From JAJDTT01 sp022827025 (GTDB lineage: Bacteria > Acidobacteriota > UBA6911 > RPQK01 > JAJDTT01), in the NCBI GenBank assembly GCA_965203535.1, contig OZ241897.1, forward strand, positions 4,588,001-4,652,000: a stretch of 64,000 nucleotides of DNA, given 5' to 3'. The position numbers were made by a program, and so were the translations under genes. Under the pieces are notes generated by a model. The model was not told the origin of the DNA. It made no database searches and saw only the letters and a program-made list of their open reading frames with translations. Positions 15,859-24,813 of this stretch are shown piece after piece. Within the stretch, counting starts at the first letter, position 1. Each line of letters starts with the position of its first letter.

Positions 15859-16692
15859 GTGTCTCGCGCCGCGCAGTTCTGCATTCATGATCCCGTGAAG
15901 TTCCGGGACCAGGGTGTCTGGATCAGCGGGCACATCGCACGCAAGACTCCTCGGAAAGCCGAAGTCGTGGGAGAGGACGGCACCGACTACGGGGTGCCGT
16001 GGGATTTCCTCGCTCGTAACGAAGCCGGAAGCAGAAGGCGGGTGACTCTGAGGCGGGACCGGTTCAAAGCCCGATTCCGCCCGGATGACGAGGTCTTGGT
16101 CCCGCACGGTCAGGGCACGCTCGAAGGCGTCCTCGCGCGTTTCGGACCCAAGCGCGCCCTGGTCGCCACGGAGCACGGAAGCTACTACGTTCCGTATGGT
16201 CTGCTGGCCCGGGCCGGACGGAATCCTGACCGCGGCGACGGCCGGAGATTGGCCGAAGTTGCGGTGGAGGCGGAGCGGCTGATGAGCCGGCACGGGCTCG
16301 CGGGATGGAGCTTTCAGTTCGAGGATACCTCCAAGCGGGCGGGAGTCTGCGATTTCGGCCTCAAGATCATCGGGCTTTCCCGCCTCTACTGCCTGCACGC
16401 CACCGGCCCGCAAGTCAGGGACACGATTCTCCACGAGATCGCGCACGCCCTGGTCGGCCCCATACATAATCATGACGCCACCTGGAAGGCAGTCGCGCGT
16501 TCCATCGGATGCGCCGGCGATCGCTGTCACAACGTGGAATTTGCCCCGCCCCGCTATATCGCGCGGTGCGTCACGTGCGGCTGGGCCATCAAGCGCGACG
16601 TCAGGAAACGGGGAGCGGTCTGCAAGACTTGCAGGACCCCCGTGAGCTACGTCACCTACACGCAGAAGTCGTGGGCACTGGCCCGGAGGTAG
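15859..16692 (+). CDS. SprT-like zinc metallopeptidase with N-terminal repeat domain
   Basis: A 277-residue protein with a GTG start. TILHEIAHALVGP contains the HExxH zinc site of SprT-like proteins, followed by HDATWKAVARSIG as in the family and a C-terminal zinc ribbon (CVTCGWAIKRDV, CKTCRTPV). SprT/Spartan relatives act on DNA-protein crosslinks, but bacterial members are poorly studied. The first about 100 residues contain two similar segments (VKFRDQGVWISGHIARK and VLVPHGQGTLEGVLARFG) resembling KOW/SH3-like repeats, an uncommon addition. It lies 73 bases after the NYN gene on the same strand. Confidence 0.82.
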   Translation: MSRAAQFCIHDPVKFRDQGVWISGHIARKTPRKAEVVGEDGTDYGVPWDFLARNEAGSRRRVTLRRDRFKARFRPDDEVLVPHGQGTLEGVLARFGPKRALVATEHGSYYVPYGLLARAGRNPDRGDGRRLAEVAVEAERLMSRHGLAGWSFQFEDTSKRAGVCDFGLKIIGLSRLYCLHATGPQVRDTILHEIAHALVGPIHNHDATWKAVARSIGCAGDRCHNVEFAPPRYIARCVTCGWAIKRDVRKRGAVCKTCRTPVSYVTYTQKSWALARR

Positions 16693-16737
16693 TTTCTCCC
16701 GGGCTTCGTTGGGCCCTCCCGACGCTCGCGCAATCTC

Positions 16738-17616
16738 TCATTCGTCTGCGACTTCGATGAGCAGGCGGCAGTGGTCACTGGCGCCCCACTCTTTGACGGA
16801 ATTCATGGCGCGTACCTCGACGCTCCGGTGGAAGCCGCGGGAGGCGAACGCATAGTCGAGCTGGAGCTGGGCGGTCGCCGGCGACTGGCGGACCGTGTGG
16901 TAAGTGGGCACGTTCCGAGGATCGGGCGGCGAGCCTCCGGATATTTGGCGCGCCAGCCTTCCCGCCGGATATTGCGGTCCCATGAACTCCAAGCCCAGCG
17001 CGGCCATCCTGCCAAACACGCCGCGGTCGCGGGCCCCAGGCGCCGACGGATCATGGTCGGAACCGTCGTAGACCATGTTGAGGTCGCCCGCTGCCAGTAT
17101 TCGATGCGTGCTCGGGTCGTAGCTGCCGATGAATGCCGAAAGGTCCGAGAGAATGCGGTGCGCCGAAACATCGGAGTTGCCCACGCTCCACTTGCTCTTG
17201 GTAGACGGATGCGGCCTGATCCAGCGCGCATACATGGACACCACGATGAATGGCGGGGCATCCGGTGGGATGACCCTGGCCGCGGCGATCGTGCCGATTC
17301 CACTGACGGCGATCTCGTCCTCCATCGTCTCGCTGATCGGGCTGACCTGCCTGAACCATTCGACTTGGACCCGGTCGGAGAGCTTCACGATCATGGGGAA
17401 GCGGTCGAATAGTTTTTTGAATCTCCCCTCATACCAACGCGAGTTCCATAGGTGTGAGTCCCAATGTGCCTTTCCACCGGTTTGGACCTTGCCGGCAACG
17501 TCGGTTGGTACGTTTCCGGCTTCCTGGACCAAGGCGACGTCAGCATCCATCTTCACGAGTTGTCTCCAAGGCTCATGTTTTTTTGCGATGTTCCAGCACA
17601 CCAATTTTGTTGCCAT
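16738..17616 (-). CDS. Endonuclease/exonuclease/phosphatase family hydrolase
   Basis: A 292-residue protein showing the EEP-fold blocks in order: LVCWNIAKKHEPW, VALVQEAG with the metal Glu, FIVVSMYARW, ILAAGDLNMVYDG, and the terminal EWGASDHCRLLIEV. No signal peptide is seen. The family includes exonuclease III, DNase I and phosphoesterases, so the substrate is open. It is convergent with the SprT-like gene, and the stop codons are 45 bases apart. Confidence 0.85.
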   Translation of the reverse strand: MATKLVCWNIAKKHEPWRQLVKMDADVALVQEAGNVPTDVAGKVQTGGKAHWDSHLWNSRWYEGRFKKLFDRFPMIVKLSDRVQVEWFRQVSPISETMEDEIAVSGIGTIAAARVIPPDAPPFIVVSMYARWIRPHPSTKSKWSVGNSDVSAHRILSDLSAFIGSYDPSTHRILAAGDLNMVYDGSDHDPSAPGARDRGVFGRMAALGLEFMGPQYPAGRLARQISGGSPPDPRNVPTYHTVRQSPATAQLQLDYAFASRGFHRSVEVRAMNSVKEWGASDHCRLLIEVADE

Positions 17617-17734
17617 TTCTACCTCTCGAGGAATATTCGCCCGTAGTGTCGTCAGGGCATTTCGGGGCTGACGGAGGGCTGACGGAGAAAGGGACAGTCT
17701 ACTTCTCCCGGTCCTATTTGTCGCTTTTCTTCGA

Positions 17735-17985
17735 AGGGACGCCGGTCCTTTCGCTCGTTTTAGCGCCGGGGGTGAAGAGGAACCGAGGCGGGGAGAGACG
17801 ATGGGACCGCTCGGTTTTTACTTGAATGCGAGGTCGTAAGACGGCGGTAAGAGTCCCGCCGCTCCGCTGGAGGGGCGTCATTCTTGGCGCCCTCTTGCGA
17901 GCGTTGGGTGGCCTCGAAGCTCGGCGGCTGGACGTCTTGGTTTTTTTCCTCGAGGGGACGCCGGTTCTTTCGCTCGTTTTCGGGA
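17735..17985. repeat. Two partial family B repeats in tandem
   Basis: The first half ends in ACTTGAATGCGAGGTCGTAAG with GGCGGTAAGAGTCCCGCCG; the second starts at 17874 with GGAGGGGCGTCATTCTTGGC and runs into CTCGAAGCTCGGCGGCTGGA. Both halves recur in complete form at 31392-31606. Similar AAAGGGACAGT strings flank the pair (17690-18110). Confidence 0.7.
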
Positions 17986-18210
17986 TACATCACGAAGAAA
18001 GGGACAGTCCACTTTTCCCGCCCCGCCCCACTCTTCGACGGAATTCAGGGCGCGGAGAAAGCACGACACAGCAAGGGACAGCGCGGAGAAAGGGACGGTA
18101 TAATCCTCCCTGCCACGTTCTCCGAATCTGGCGGGACCCCGCCCGAGTTCCTGTCCGGTCGCAGACCAAGGACGACTCAGGTCCCGCAGTGAATTTGCCG
18201 TACCGGAAAT

Positions 18211-20547
18211 ATGCTCGTCTTCCGTAGAATCTCCGCCCTTGCAGCCCTCCTTTTCCTGGCGTGTGCCGGTTTCGCCGCCGCCGGGACCACCGGAACCCTG
18301 ACCGGAACCGTCGTCGACGAGACCGGGGGAGTCCTTCCCGGAGTCTTCGTCAATTTCGAGGCCGGCGGCGCCGACCTCGCCTCGGTCACCGATGACGCGG
18401 GGAAATGGCGCATCGAGGGGGTCCCCGCGGGACCGGCCACCCTGACTTTCCGGCGGATCAACTTCGCCGGCGCCCGCCGTGAGGTGACCGTGGCCCCGGG
18501 TGAGGTCCTGACGGTGGATCTCGTCCTGGTGCTCTCCTTGACCGCCGACGTCCTGGTGACCGCCCGGCCCACCTTGCGGAACATCGCCGACCTTCCGGAG
18601 CCGGCGGAGAACCTGGTCGGGATCGCCTCCGCTGCCAGCGTCGGCGCCATCACCGCGGCCCAGCTCCAGGCGCGGCCCGTCATGCGGCCGGGCGAAGTGC
18701 TGGAGACGGTTCCGGGCCTCGTCATCAGCCAGCACAGCGGCGAGGGGAAGGCCAACCAGTACTACCTGCGCGGCTTCAACCTGGATCACGGAACGGATTT
18801 CGCCACCACCGTCGCCGGAATGCCCCTGAACATGCCGTCCGGCGCCCACGCCTCCGGCTACTCGGACTCCAACGTGATCATTCCCGAGCTGGTCAGCGGC
18901 ATCCAGTTCAAGAAGGGGCCGTACTTCGCGGAAGACGGCGACTTTTCCGCCGCCGGCTCGGCCAACGTCAGCTACCTGAGCGTGCTGGAGCAGCCGGTGA
19001 CCAGCGTCAGCGTCGGCGGCCAAGGTTGGAGCCGCTTCTTCAGCGCCGCGTCACCGCACCTGGGTGACGGCAACCTGCTCGTCGGCGTGGAGGTGGGCAG
19101 GAACGACGGTCCTTGGGTCGAGCCCGACGAGCTGCGCAAGGTGAACGGCGTTCTGCGCTACAGCCGGGGAGACACGCAAAACGGCTTTTCCATCACCGGA
19201 CTGAGCTATTCGGCGAATTGGCACGCAACGGACCAGGTGCCGTTCCGGGCCGTCGAATCGGGCCGGATCGACCGGTTCGCCGGAATCGATCCCACCGGCG
19301 GCGGACGAACCTACCGGCACGGCGTCGTCGCCGACAGCCTTCGCTCGAACGGGGAGACTTCGACCCGGGTCACCGCCTTCGGCATGCGTTACGGACTGAA
19401 CCTGATCCAGAATTTCACCTATTTTCTGGCCAATCCGGCCGACGGGGATCAGTTCGAGCAGGTGGACCGACGCACCTCGACCGGCGTCAAGCTCACCCAC
19501 CGGCGCCTGAGGCGGTTCCTCGGACGGCCCATGGAGTGGAAGACCGGCACCCAGTTGCGCCACGATGACGCCAATGTCCTCGGTCTGTACGACACGGTTC
19601 GGCAGCGGCGCACCCATACGGTGCGCGAGGACGCGCTGCGCCAGACGTCGCTGGGCGTATTCGGCGAGAGTGTGCTCGATTGGACTTCGTTCTTCCGGAC
19701 CTCGATCGGGCTTCGCGGCGACATCTATCGTTTCGCCGTCGACGCCAGAGACCCGGTGAACTCCGGCGCCGGCGCGGATTCCATCGTCAGCCCCAAGCTG
19801 ACGGCGATCCTGGGTCCGTGGCGGCAGACCGAGTTCTATGCCAACTGGGGCGAGGGTTTCCACAGCAACGACGTGCGCGGCGCGACGCTCCGGATCGACC
19901 CGCGCACCGGCGAGCCGGTCGAGAGATTGCGACCGCTGGTCAAGGCGCGCGGCGGCGAGATCGGCGTGCGGACGGTGAGGCCGCGCGGGCTGCATTCGAC
20001 GGTGGCGGTCTGGTACCTGGACTTCGATTCCGAGTTGCTCTTCCTGGGCGATGCGGGCGTGACGGCCGCCAGCCGTCCAAGCTTCCGCTACGGCATCGAA
20101 TGGGCGAACTACATGCGGCTCACACCCTGGATGACCGCCGAGGCCGACCTCGCGTTCACCTCTGCGCGGTTCTCGGACCGCGACCCCTCAGGACCGCGGA
20201 TTCCCGGTTCGCTCAACCGCGTTTTCTCCGGCGCCCTCACGTTCGAGCCGGTGAGGCGCCTGTTCGGGAGCGTCCGGGTGCGTCATTTCGGACCGCGACC
20301 CTTGATCGAGGACAACTCCGCCAGGTCCGATTCGACGACCGTGTGGAACGGCCGGCTCGGCATCCGCTTCAACCGGCGCGTCACCATCTCGTTCGAGGTG
20401 TTCAACCTTCTGAACTCCCCGGTTTCGGACATCGACTACTTCTATACGTCTCGTCTCCCGGGGGAACCGTTGGCGGGTGTGGACGACGTGCACACCCATC
20501 CCTCCATCCCGCGAACCGCGCGCGTCGGCCTGCAAATGAGCTTTTAG
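18211..20547 (+). CDS. TonB-dependent outer-membrane receptor with carboxypeptidase-regulatory-like domain
   Basis: A 778-residue protein. After a Sec signal (ALLFLACAGFAAA) comes a beta-sandwich domain (GTLTGTVVDETGGVLPGVFV, about residues 27-115), then a plug domain (VLETVPGLVISQHSGEGKA with YYLRGFNLDHGTDF) and a long beta-barrel ending in the aromatic tail RVGLQMSF. This architecture is frequent in Acidobacteriota and Bacteroidota. It would import a bound ligand using TonB energy; the ligand is unknown. A family B repeat lies directly downstream. Confidence 0.9.
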   Translation: MLVFRRISALAALLFLACAGFAAAGTTGTLTGTVVDETGGVLPGVFVNFEAGGADLASVTDDAGKWRIEGVPAGPATLTFRRINFAGARREVTVAPGEVLTVDLVLVLSLTADVLVTARPTLRNIADLPEPAENLVGIASAASVGAITAAQLQARPVMRPGEVLETVPGLVISQHSGEGKANQYYLRGFNLDHGTDFATTVAGMPLNMPSGAHASGYSDSNVIIPELVSGIQFKKGPYFAEDGDFSAAGSANVSYLSVLEQPVTSVSVGGQGWSRFFSAASPHLGDGNLLVGVEVGRNDGPWVEPDELRKVNGVLRYSRGDTQNGFSITGLSYSANWHATDQVPFRAVESGRIDRFAGIDPTGGGRTYRHGVVADSLRSNGETSTRVTAFGMRYGLNLIQNFTYFLANPADGDQFEQVDRRTSTGVKLTHRRLRRFLGRPMEWKTGTQLRHDDANVLGLYDTVRQRRTHTVREDALRQTSLGVFGESVLDWTSFFRTSIGLRGDIYRFAVDARDPVNSGAGADSIVSPKLTAILGPWRQTEFYANWGEGFHSNDVRGATLRIDPRTGEPVERLRPLVKARGGEIGVRTVRPRGLHSTVAVWYLDFDSELLFLGDAGVTAASRPSFRYGIEWANYMRLTPWMTAEADLAFTSARFSDRDPSGPRIPGSLNRVFSGALTFEPVRRLFGSVRVRHFGPRPLIEDNSARSDSTTVWNGRLGIRFNRRVTISFEVFNLLNSPVSDIDYFYTSRLPGEPLAGVDDVHTHPSIPRTARVGLQMSF

Positions 20548-20608
20548 GCGGAGCCGGACCGGCCTCTGCGTTGTGGTCTCTTTGCCCCCAGCACACGCAT
20601 GCTCGTAT

Positions 20609-21023
20609 GGAGGGGCGTCATTCTTGGCGCCCTCTTACGAGCTCCCCCACCGGCCCCGGTCCGGCGAAATCCTGCGAGAAAAGGAGTGGGGGTTTTCCTA
20701 CCCCCACTCCTTCGGGGGGACTGAAAGTCCCCCCTCCTATCCGCCCAACTCCGGCCCCACCGGGGCCCAGCGAAAGCAACCGCGGCGAAGAGGGGACAAG
20801 AATGTCCCCCCTCCGGGTGCCCCATGTTTTCTCAGAAGCGTTGGGTGAACTCGAAGCTCGGCGGCTGGACGTTTCGGTTTTTTTTACGTCGAAGGGAGAC
20901 CGGTCCATACGCTATTTTTCACTCTGGAGGGCCAGGACGAACCCAGGCGGGGAGAGACGATGCGGCCGACCGGTTTTTCTTGAATGCGAGGTCGTAAGAC
21001 GGCGCCAAGAATGACGCCGCTCC
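20609..21023. repeat. Family B element interrupted by a family A element
   Basis: The left end GGAGGGGCGTCATTCTTGGCG starts at 20609 and the inverted right end GGCGCCAAGAATGACGCCGC finishes at 21023. Between 20641 and 20836 a family A copy is inserted; on both sides the B sequence resumes (CTCTTACGAG on the left, CGTTGGGTGAACTCGAAGCT on the right) as it is continuous in the B copy at 17874. Confidence 0.85.
20641..20836 (-). repeat. Family A repeat, complete, nested in family B
   Basis: Full-length reverse-orientation copy from GCTCCCCCACCGGCC to CCATGTTTTCTCAGAA with all three hairpins. It splits the B element. Confidence 0.88.
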
Positions 21024-21129
21024 CTTTGGAAACGACGCAACCAACGACCCGCTTGTATACTCGGAGCGCCCGGCTGGGGGAGCATCCGCTTGGGTGTCCC
21101 CCTATCGCTACGGTACCAAGGAGAATTCC

Positions 21130-22128
21130 ATGCTCAGGATCGGACTGTTCGGAGCCGGCCGCATCGGCCGGATGCATGCGAGGAACCTGGCGGCCCACGG
21201 TCGTATGGAACTGGTGGGGGTCTACGACGTCAATCCCGACGCCAGCGCCGCCGCGGCAGCGGAAACCGGGTCCGTCTCCGTCGATTCCGTCGAGTCCCTG
21301 CTCGGAGACGACACTCTGGACGCCGTTTTCATCTCCACCTCCACGAGCACCCACTGCGAGTTGATTGAACGTGCGGCTCAGGCGGGAAAGGCGGTGTTCT
21401 GCGAAAAGCCGATCCACGTGGACATGTCACGGGTGGACCAATGCGGGGCCGTTCTCGCAGCGGCCGGCGTGCCGTTTCAGATCGGGTTCAACCGGCGCTT
21501 CGACCCCGGCCACAACGCGCTGTACCAGGCCGCCCGGGACGGTCAGATCGGCAAGCTCGAGCAGGCCGTGATCAGCAGCCGGGATTCGATCCCGCCAACC
21601 CTCGACTTTATTCCGAGTTCCGGAGGATTTTTCCGGGACATGGTGATCCACGACTTCGACATGGCTCGTTTCCTGTTCGGCGAAGAGCCCGTGGAGGTCA
21701 TGGCCATGAGCAGCGTTCTGGTGGATCCGCGCATCGGCGAATGCGGGGACGTGGACAGCGGCATGGTGGTGATGCGCATGGAATCCGGCGCTCTGTGCCA
21801 CATCAACGGCACGCGCCGGTGCGCCTATGGGTACGACCAGCGAATCGAGCTGTTCGGAGAACGGGGCATGCTGGTCTCCGCCAATCCGACTCGCACCAAC
21901 CTCGAACGCTACACGGAAGGCGGCACCGCCGCCCGCGACCCGCTGCACTACTTCTTCATCGAGCGGTACCAAGAATCGTACGTGCGGCAGCTCGACGTCT
22001 TCGTGGACGCCTTGGAGAGTGGCGTCCGGCCGTCTCCCGGCTTCGACGACGGGAGGCGCGCCCTGCTGATCGCCGACGCCGTGGTGGAATCCGCCAGGAG
22101 CGGCCGGACCGTGCGAGTGGGCGACTGA
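21130..22128 (+). CDS. iolG: Inositol 2-dehydrogenase-like Gfo/Idh/MocA oxidoreductase
   Basis: A 332-residue protein from the ATG at 21130, with AAGGAG seven bases before it. IGLFGAGRIGRMHARNLA is the NAD-binding Rossmann motif, and FCEKPIHVDMSRVD contains the EKP motif of the family. GFNRRFDPGHNALYQA and FRDMVIHDFDMARFLFG match inositol dehydrogenases, which oxidise myo-inositol at C2 in catabolism, with catalytic Lys (EKP) and HDFD. The symbol is tentative, since paralogues use other polyols. Confidence 0.75.
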   Translation: MLRIGLFGAGRIGRMHARNLAAHGRMELVGVYDVNPDASAAAAAETGSVSVDSVESLLGDDTLDAVFISTSTSTHCELIERAAQAGKAVFCEKPIHVDMSRVDQCGAVLAAAGVPFQIGFNRRFDPGHNALYQAARDGQIGKLEQAVISSRDSIPPTLDFIPSSGGFFRDMVIHDFDMARFLFGEEPVEVMAMSSVLVDPRIGECGDVDSGMVVMRMESGALCHINGTRRCAYGYDQRIELFGERGMLVSANPTRTNLERYTEGGTAARDPLHYFFIERYQESYVRQLDVFVDALESGVRPSPGFDDGRRALLIADAVVESARSGRTVRVGD

Positions 22129-22153
22129 ATCCGCGTCCTGTTGTTTCCAACTG

Positions 22154-22330
22154 TCAGCAGGCTTCGAACAACATGAGCGCCAGAGCTCCGACAACGAGTG
22201 TGATCACAAGTTTGACCACTTCCAAAGCAAGGAGCCCAAGAACCGCGCCCACGGCGATATTCGTCACGAGTCGTACGTCGAGTTGGGACGTAAACCAAGT
22301 CCAAATTCGTCTTATTCTTGATTTCTTCAT
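22154..22330 (-). CDS. Small membrane protein of the octahaem cytochrome operon
   Basis: A 58-residue ORF read directly from the minus strand, starting ATG at 22330 and stopping TGA at 22154. It has a basic N-terminus (MKKSRIRRIW) and a long hydrophobic C-terminal half (VLGLLALEVVKLVITLVVGA), suggesting one or two membrane passes. It is the last gene of the cytochrome operon, 12 bases after the preceding small membrane protein. No family is recognised. Confidence 0.65.
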   Translation of the reverse strand: MKKSRIRRIWTWFTSQLDVRLVTNIAVGAVLGLLALEVVKLVITLVVGALALMLFEAC

Positions 22331-22342
22331 ATCCTGGCGGCG

Positions 22343-22555
22343 TCACTCCTTCCGGGTCGCGACGGACCACAGGTAGAGAATCATCCCCGTTCCGATCAGC
22401 CCCGCTCCCAGGGAGAGGAACAAGAACAGGGAAACCGGATGGTTCCAGTACAGGGTGCCCAGCTCCACCGCAATCCCGATGGCGATCAGCCATCCGGCGA
22501 GTTGGAGGCGCCCGGTGAAACCGTCCCGTAGCCTCAGCGATCGAAACCGGCTCAT
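22343..22555 (-). CDS. Small membrane protein of the octahaem cytochrome operon
   Basis: The ATG at 22555 overlaps the stop of the NapC-like gene (ATGA), giving 70 residues. LQLAGWLIAIGIAVELGTLY and LFLFLSLGAGLIGTGMILYL are two transmembrane segments. The tight overlap means it is co-translated with the quinol dehydrogenase and probably anchors or assembles it. No name is justified. Confidence 0.7.
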   Translation of the reverse strand: MSRFRSLRLRDGFTGRLQLAGWLIAIGIAVELGTLYWNHPVSLFLFLSLGAGLIGTGMILYLWSVATRKE

Positions 22556-23169
22556 GGCTTCTCCTCCGGGTCCCAGCGCTCGAACCGGTCCAGCTTCGTG
22601 ACCTCGTGAACCAGGTTGTGGCACATGAGGCACGACTTGGTTTCGGACATCAGTTCCGGTCGAAATCGTCTGTGTGCTGCGAATTCCTCGAAGGACCGGG
22701 CTCCTTCGTGACACTCCAGGCAGGACCGGTTCTCATACGGCTGGTAGAGCTTCACCGGGTCGGACCACGTCCCCAAGACGCTGTGCCAGACGTGTCTCAC
22801 ACCGCGGATCTTGTCGTCCACGTCCCCGAACATGGTGTAGCTCGTGTGGCAGGTGTAGCAGGCCTTGTCGATGGGGATGAGCTTGTTCTGGAAGTGCGCG
22901 GCGGGAAGAAACCGGGGATGGTCGATGAGCAGGCTCTCCCCGTAGGGCTCGATGACGTGACAGGAGAGGCAGAAGTCGGTCGTCTTGGCCTGCTCGTAGT
23001 GCCGGCCGGCGCCGCCCAGCAGCAGGAGCCCCGGCAGCGCGAAGAGGGCGACGAACGCGAGAATCCTGCCTCCGACGGCGTCGGACCATTCGGGTCGTCG
23101 GACGAATGCCGCGATCAACGCAACGGTTGCGAGCCCCAGCAGGCTCAGGAGGATGACGTTGCCACTCAC
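22552..23169 (-). CDS. NapC/NirT-like tetrahaem quinol dehydrogenase
   Basis: I set the start at the GTG at 23169, which overlaps the previous gene's TGA (GTGA), giving 205 residues. Membrane helices come first (ILLSLLGLATVALIAAF and GGRILAFVALFALPGLLL), then four CxxCH haem sites: CLSCH, CYTCH, CLECH and CLMCH. The arrangement matches the membrane-bound quinol-oxidising partner of hydroxylamine- or nitrite-reducing systems. It would pass electrons between the quinone pool and the octahaem protein encoded just upstream. Confidence 0.85.
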   Translation of the reverse strand: MSGNVILLSLLGLATVALIAAFVRRPEWSDAVGGRILAFVALFALPGLLLLGGAGRHYEQAKTTDFCLSCHVIEPYGESLLIDHPRFLPAAHFQNKLIPIDKACYTCHTSYTMFGDVDDKIRGVRHVWHSVLGTWSDPVKLYQPYENRSCLECHEGARSFEEFAAHRRFRPELMSETKSCLMCHNLVHEVTKLDRFERWDPEEKP

Positions 23170-24545
23170 TCGATCGGGTTCCTCACTGACGCCTGGTGAC
23201 GGCTGCGCATCTCCTGCGCCAGCGTCTTGATCTCGGTCAGATCCTGCAGCATCTCGCTCCACCCGTACCAGAGGGCGTAGTCGGGATTGTTGTGGAACGT
23301 GCCCTGGAACGCGCGCATCCGGTGCTCCAGGTGCATCTTGAAGAGGCGCTGCTCGATGGCCGTCGGAGCATCGTGGAACGCCAGCAGGTCGGGGAAGTCA
23401 TAGGCGTAGTGTTCCGGCTTGCTCAAGATACCGTCCCGGTAGAGGGAAGCGATGATCCGAATCGCCTCCGCCAGCAGCCGGTCCGTCTCCCGAATCATCT
23501 CATCGCCCTTCTGCAATTCCGCCCGCACCAGGTTCGACGAGTGGCACTGTTCGCAGATGGCGGTCATGCGGTCGCGTTCGCGCTGCCAGTCCTCCTGGGT
23601 CAGCCGGGCGACGTCGGCTTGCTTGACCACCTCCAGCCGGGCGGTCGGGTTGCCCTGCGGGTCCAGGACGCCGAGGGCCTGGAGGATGGTGGCCCGATCG
23701 GCCGCCCACTCCGGATCTTCCGGCATGGGCAGGCGCACCGCCAGGAAACCCCACGCCGTCCTCACCCCATGGTCCCCCTTGGGCATGTGGCAGGTCTGGC
23801 AGGTCGGGGCCGCCGCCTGTTCCGGAAGGGTTCCGGTCTGTTTGAGCAGATGCCGGACGCCATGCTTGGACGAGGAATACATCTCCCACTGCGGGTGGTC
23901 GATTCCCATGTGGCAGGTCCGGCAGGCCTGGGGCTCCCGAGCCTCCTTGACCGAAAAGAGGTGGCGGGTGTGGCAGGTGTCGCACGACGCCAGGCCGAAC
24001 ATGACGCCGTCGGCCCTCAACTGCTGAATCTCTTCCTCGGTCTTGAGCCCGATGCGGTGGCAGCCGCCGCAACCCTTCATCCCCTCGGTCAGAGCCATCG
24101 GCAGCCAATGCGTCGTCGGCATGGCGTTCATGCTGGCCCATGCCAGGGCGTGCTTGCCGCCCTGGAACTGCTCCGTCTGAATCGGGTGGCAGGTGGCGCA
24201 GACGTCGGGAGTCGCGGTTTGGACCAGAGCCACGTCGTCCGCCGTTCGATGCTGGTCGCCGTGGCACAAGGAGCAGTCCACGCCCTCGGAGCTGTGACGG
24301 CTCAGCTCCCAGTCCGTCACGATGTTGGGCGTCACGTCGCGGTGGCACTCGACGCAGTCCGAGGAGGCCCGCTCCGTGTCTTCGCCGCCGCACGCCGCCA
24401 GAGCCAGTACGGCCAGGGACAGGAGTAGATGTATCCGATACGGGCGTCTGCACCGCGTCGAATCAGGACCCCGGCCCGGCAACGGCCGCGAGCCCCGGAT
24501 CTCACAAACCCTCAGTCCCGCTGATCGCATCGTTTCCGACGACAT
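23166..24545 (-). CDS. Octahaem cytochrome c, hydroxylamine oxidoreductase-like
   Basis: A protein of about 459 residues from ATG 24545 (GTG 24563 is possible). It has a lipoprotein-type signal ending in LAACGG. Eight haem sites are visible: CVECH, CSLCH, CATCH, CGGCH, CDTCH, CRTCH, CQTCH and CEQCH. AREPQACRTCHMGIDHPQWE and YSSSKHGV are strong hallmarks of the HAO family. Such enzymes oxidise hydroxylamine or reduce nitrite, depending on a cross-linking Tyr I could not place. The overlapping NapC-like gene favours exchange with quinones, as in epsilonproteobacterial hao clusters. Confidence 0.85.
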   Translation of the reverse strand: MSSETMRSAGLRVCEIRGSRPLPGRGPDSTRCRRPYRIHLLLSLAVLALAACGGEDTERASSDCVECHRDVTPNIVTDWELSRHSSEGVDCSLCHGDQHRTADDVALVQTATPDVCATCHPIQTEQFQGGKHALAWASMNAMPTTHWLPMALTEGMKGCGGCHRIGLKTEEEIQQLRADGVMFGLASCDTCHTRHLFSVKEAREPQACRTCHMGIDHPQWEMYSSSKHGVRHLLKQTGTLPEQAAAPTCQTCHMPKGDHGVRTAWGFLAVRLPMPEDPEWAADRATILQALGVLDPQGNPTARLEVVKQADVARLTQEDWQRERDRMTAICEQCHSSNLVRAELQKGDEMIRETDRLLAEAIRIIASLYRDGILSKPEHYAYDFPDLLAFHDAPTAIEQRLFKMHLEHRMRAFQGTFHNNPDYALWYGWSEMLQDLTEIKTLAQEMRSRHQASVRNPIE

Positions 24546-24571
24546 TATGACGCAGTTCCCCACGGACGTGT

Positions 24572-24758
24572 CAGGAGGGGGGACATTCTTGTCCCCCCTC
24601 TTCGCCGCCGTTGCCTTCGCTGGGCTCCGGTGGGGCCAGAGTTGGGCGAATAGGAGGGGGGACTTTCAGTCCCCCCGAGGGAGTGGGGGTAGGAAAACCC
24701 CCACTCCTTCTTTTTCTCGCAGGATTTCACCGGACCGGGGCCGGTGGGGGAGCTCCTA
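24572..24758 (+). repeat. Family A repeat
   Basis: Copy with hairpins GGGGGGACATTCTTGTCCCC, GGGGGGACTTTCAGTCCCCC and GTGGGGGTAGGAAAACCCCC, ending GGTGGGGGAGCTCCTAG. It lies between the divergent start of the octahaem operon and the end of the next TonB receptor. Confidence 0.9.
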
Positions 24759-24813
24759 GCTCCCAGGATCTCGCCGGCTCATGGCCGGTGGGAAAGCTCA
24801 TGAGAAATGCGGC

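Noticed and set aside
18096..18115. TATAAT-like -10 box upstream of the TonB receptor
   Set aside because: GGTATAATCC matches the -10 consensus, but no -35 element is visible at the right spacing and it lies in repeat-derived sequence.
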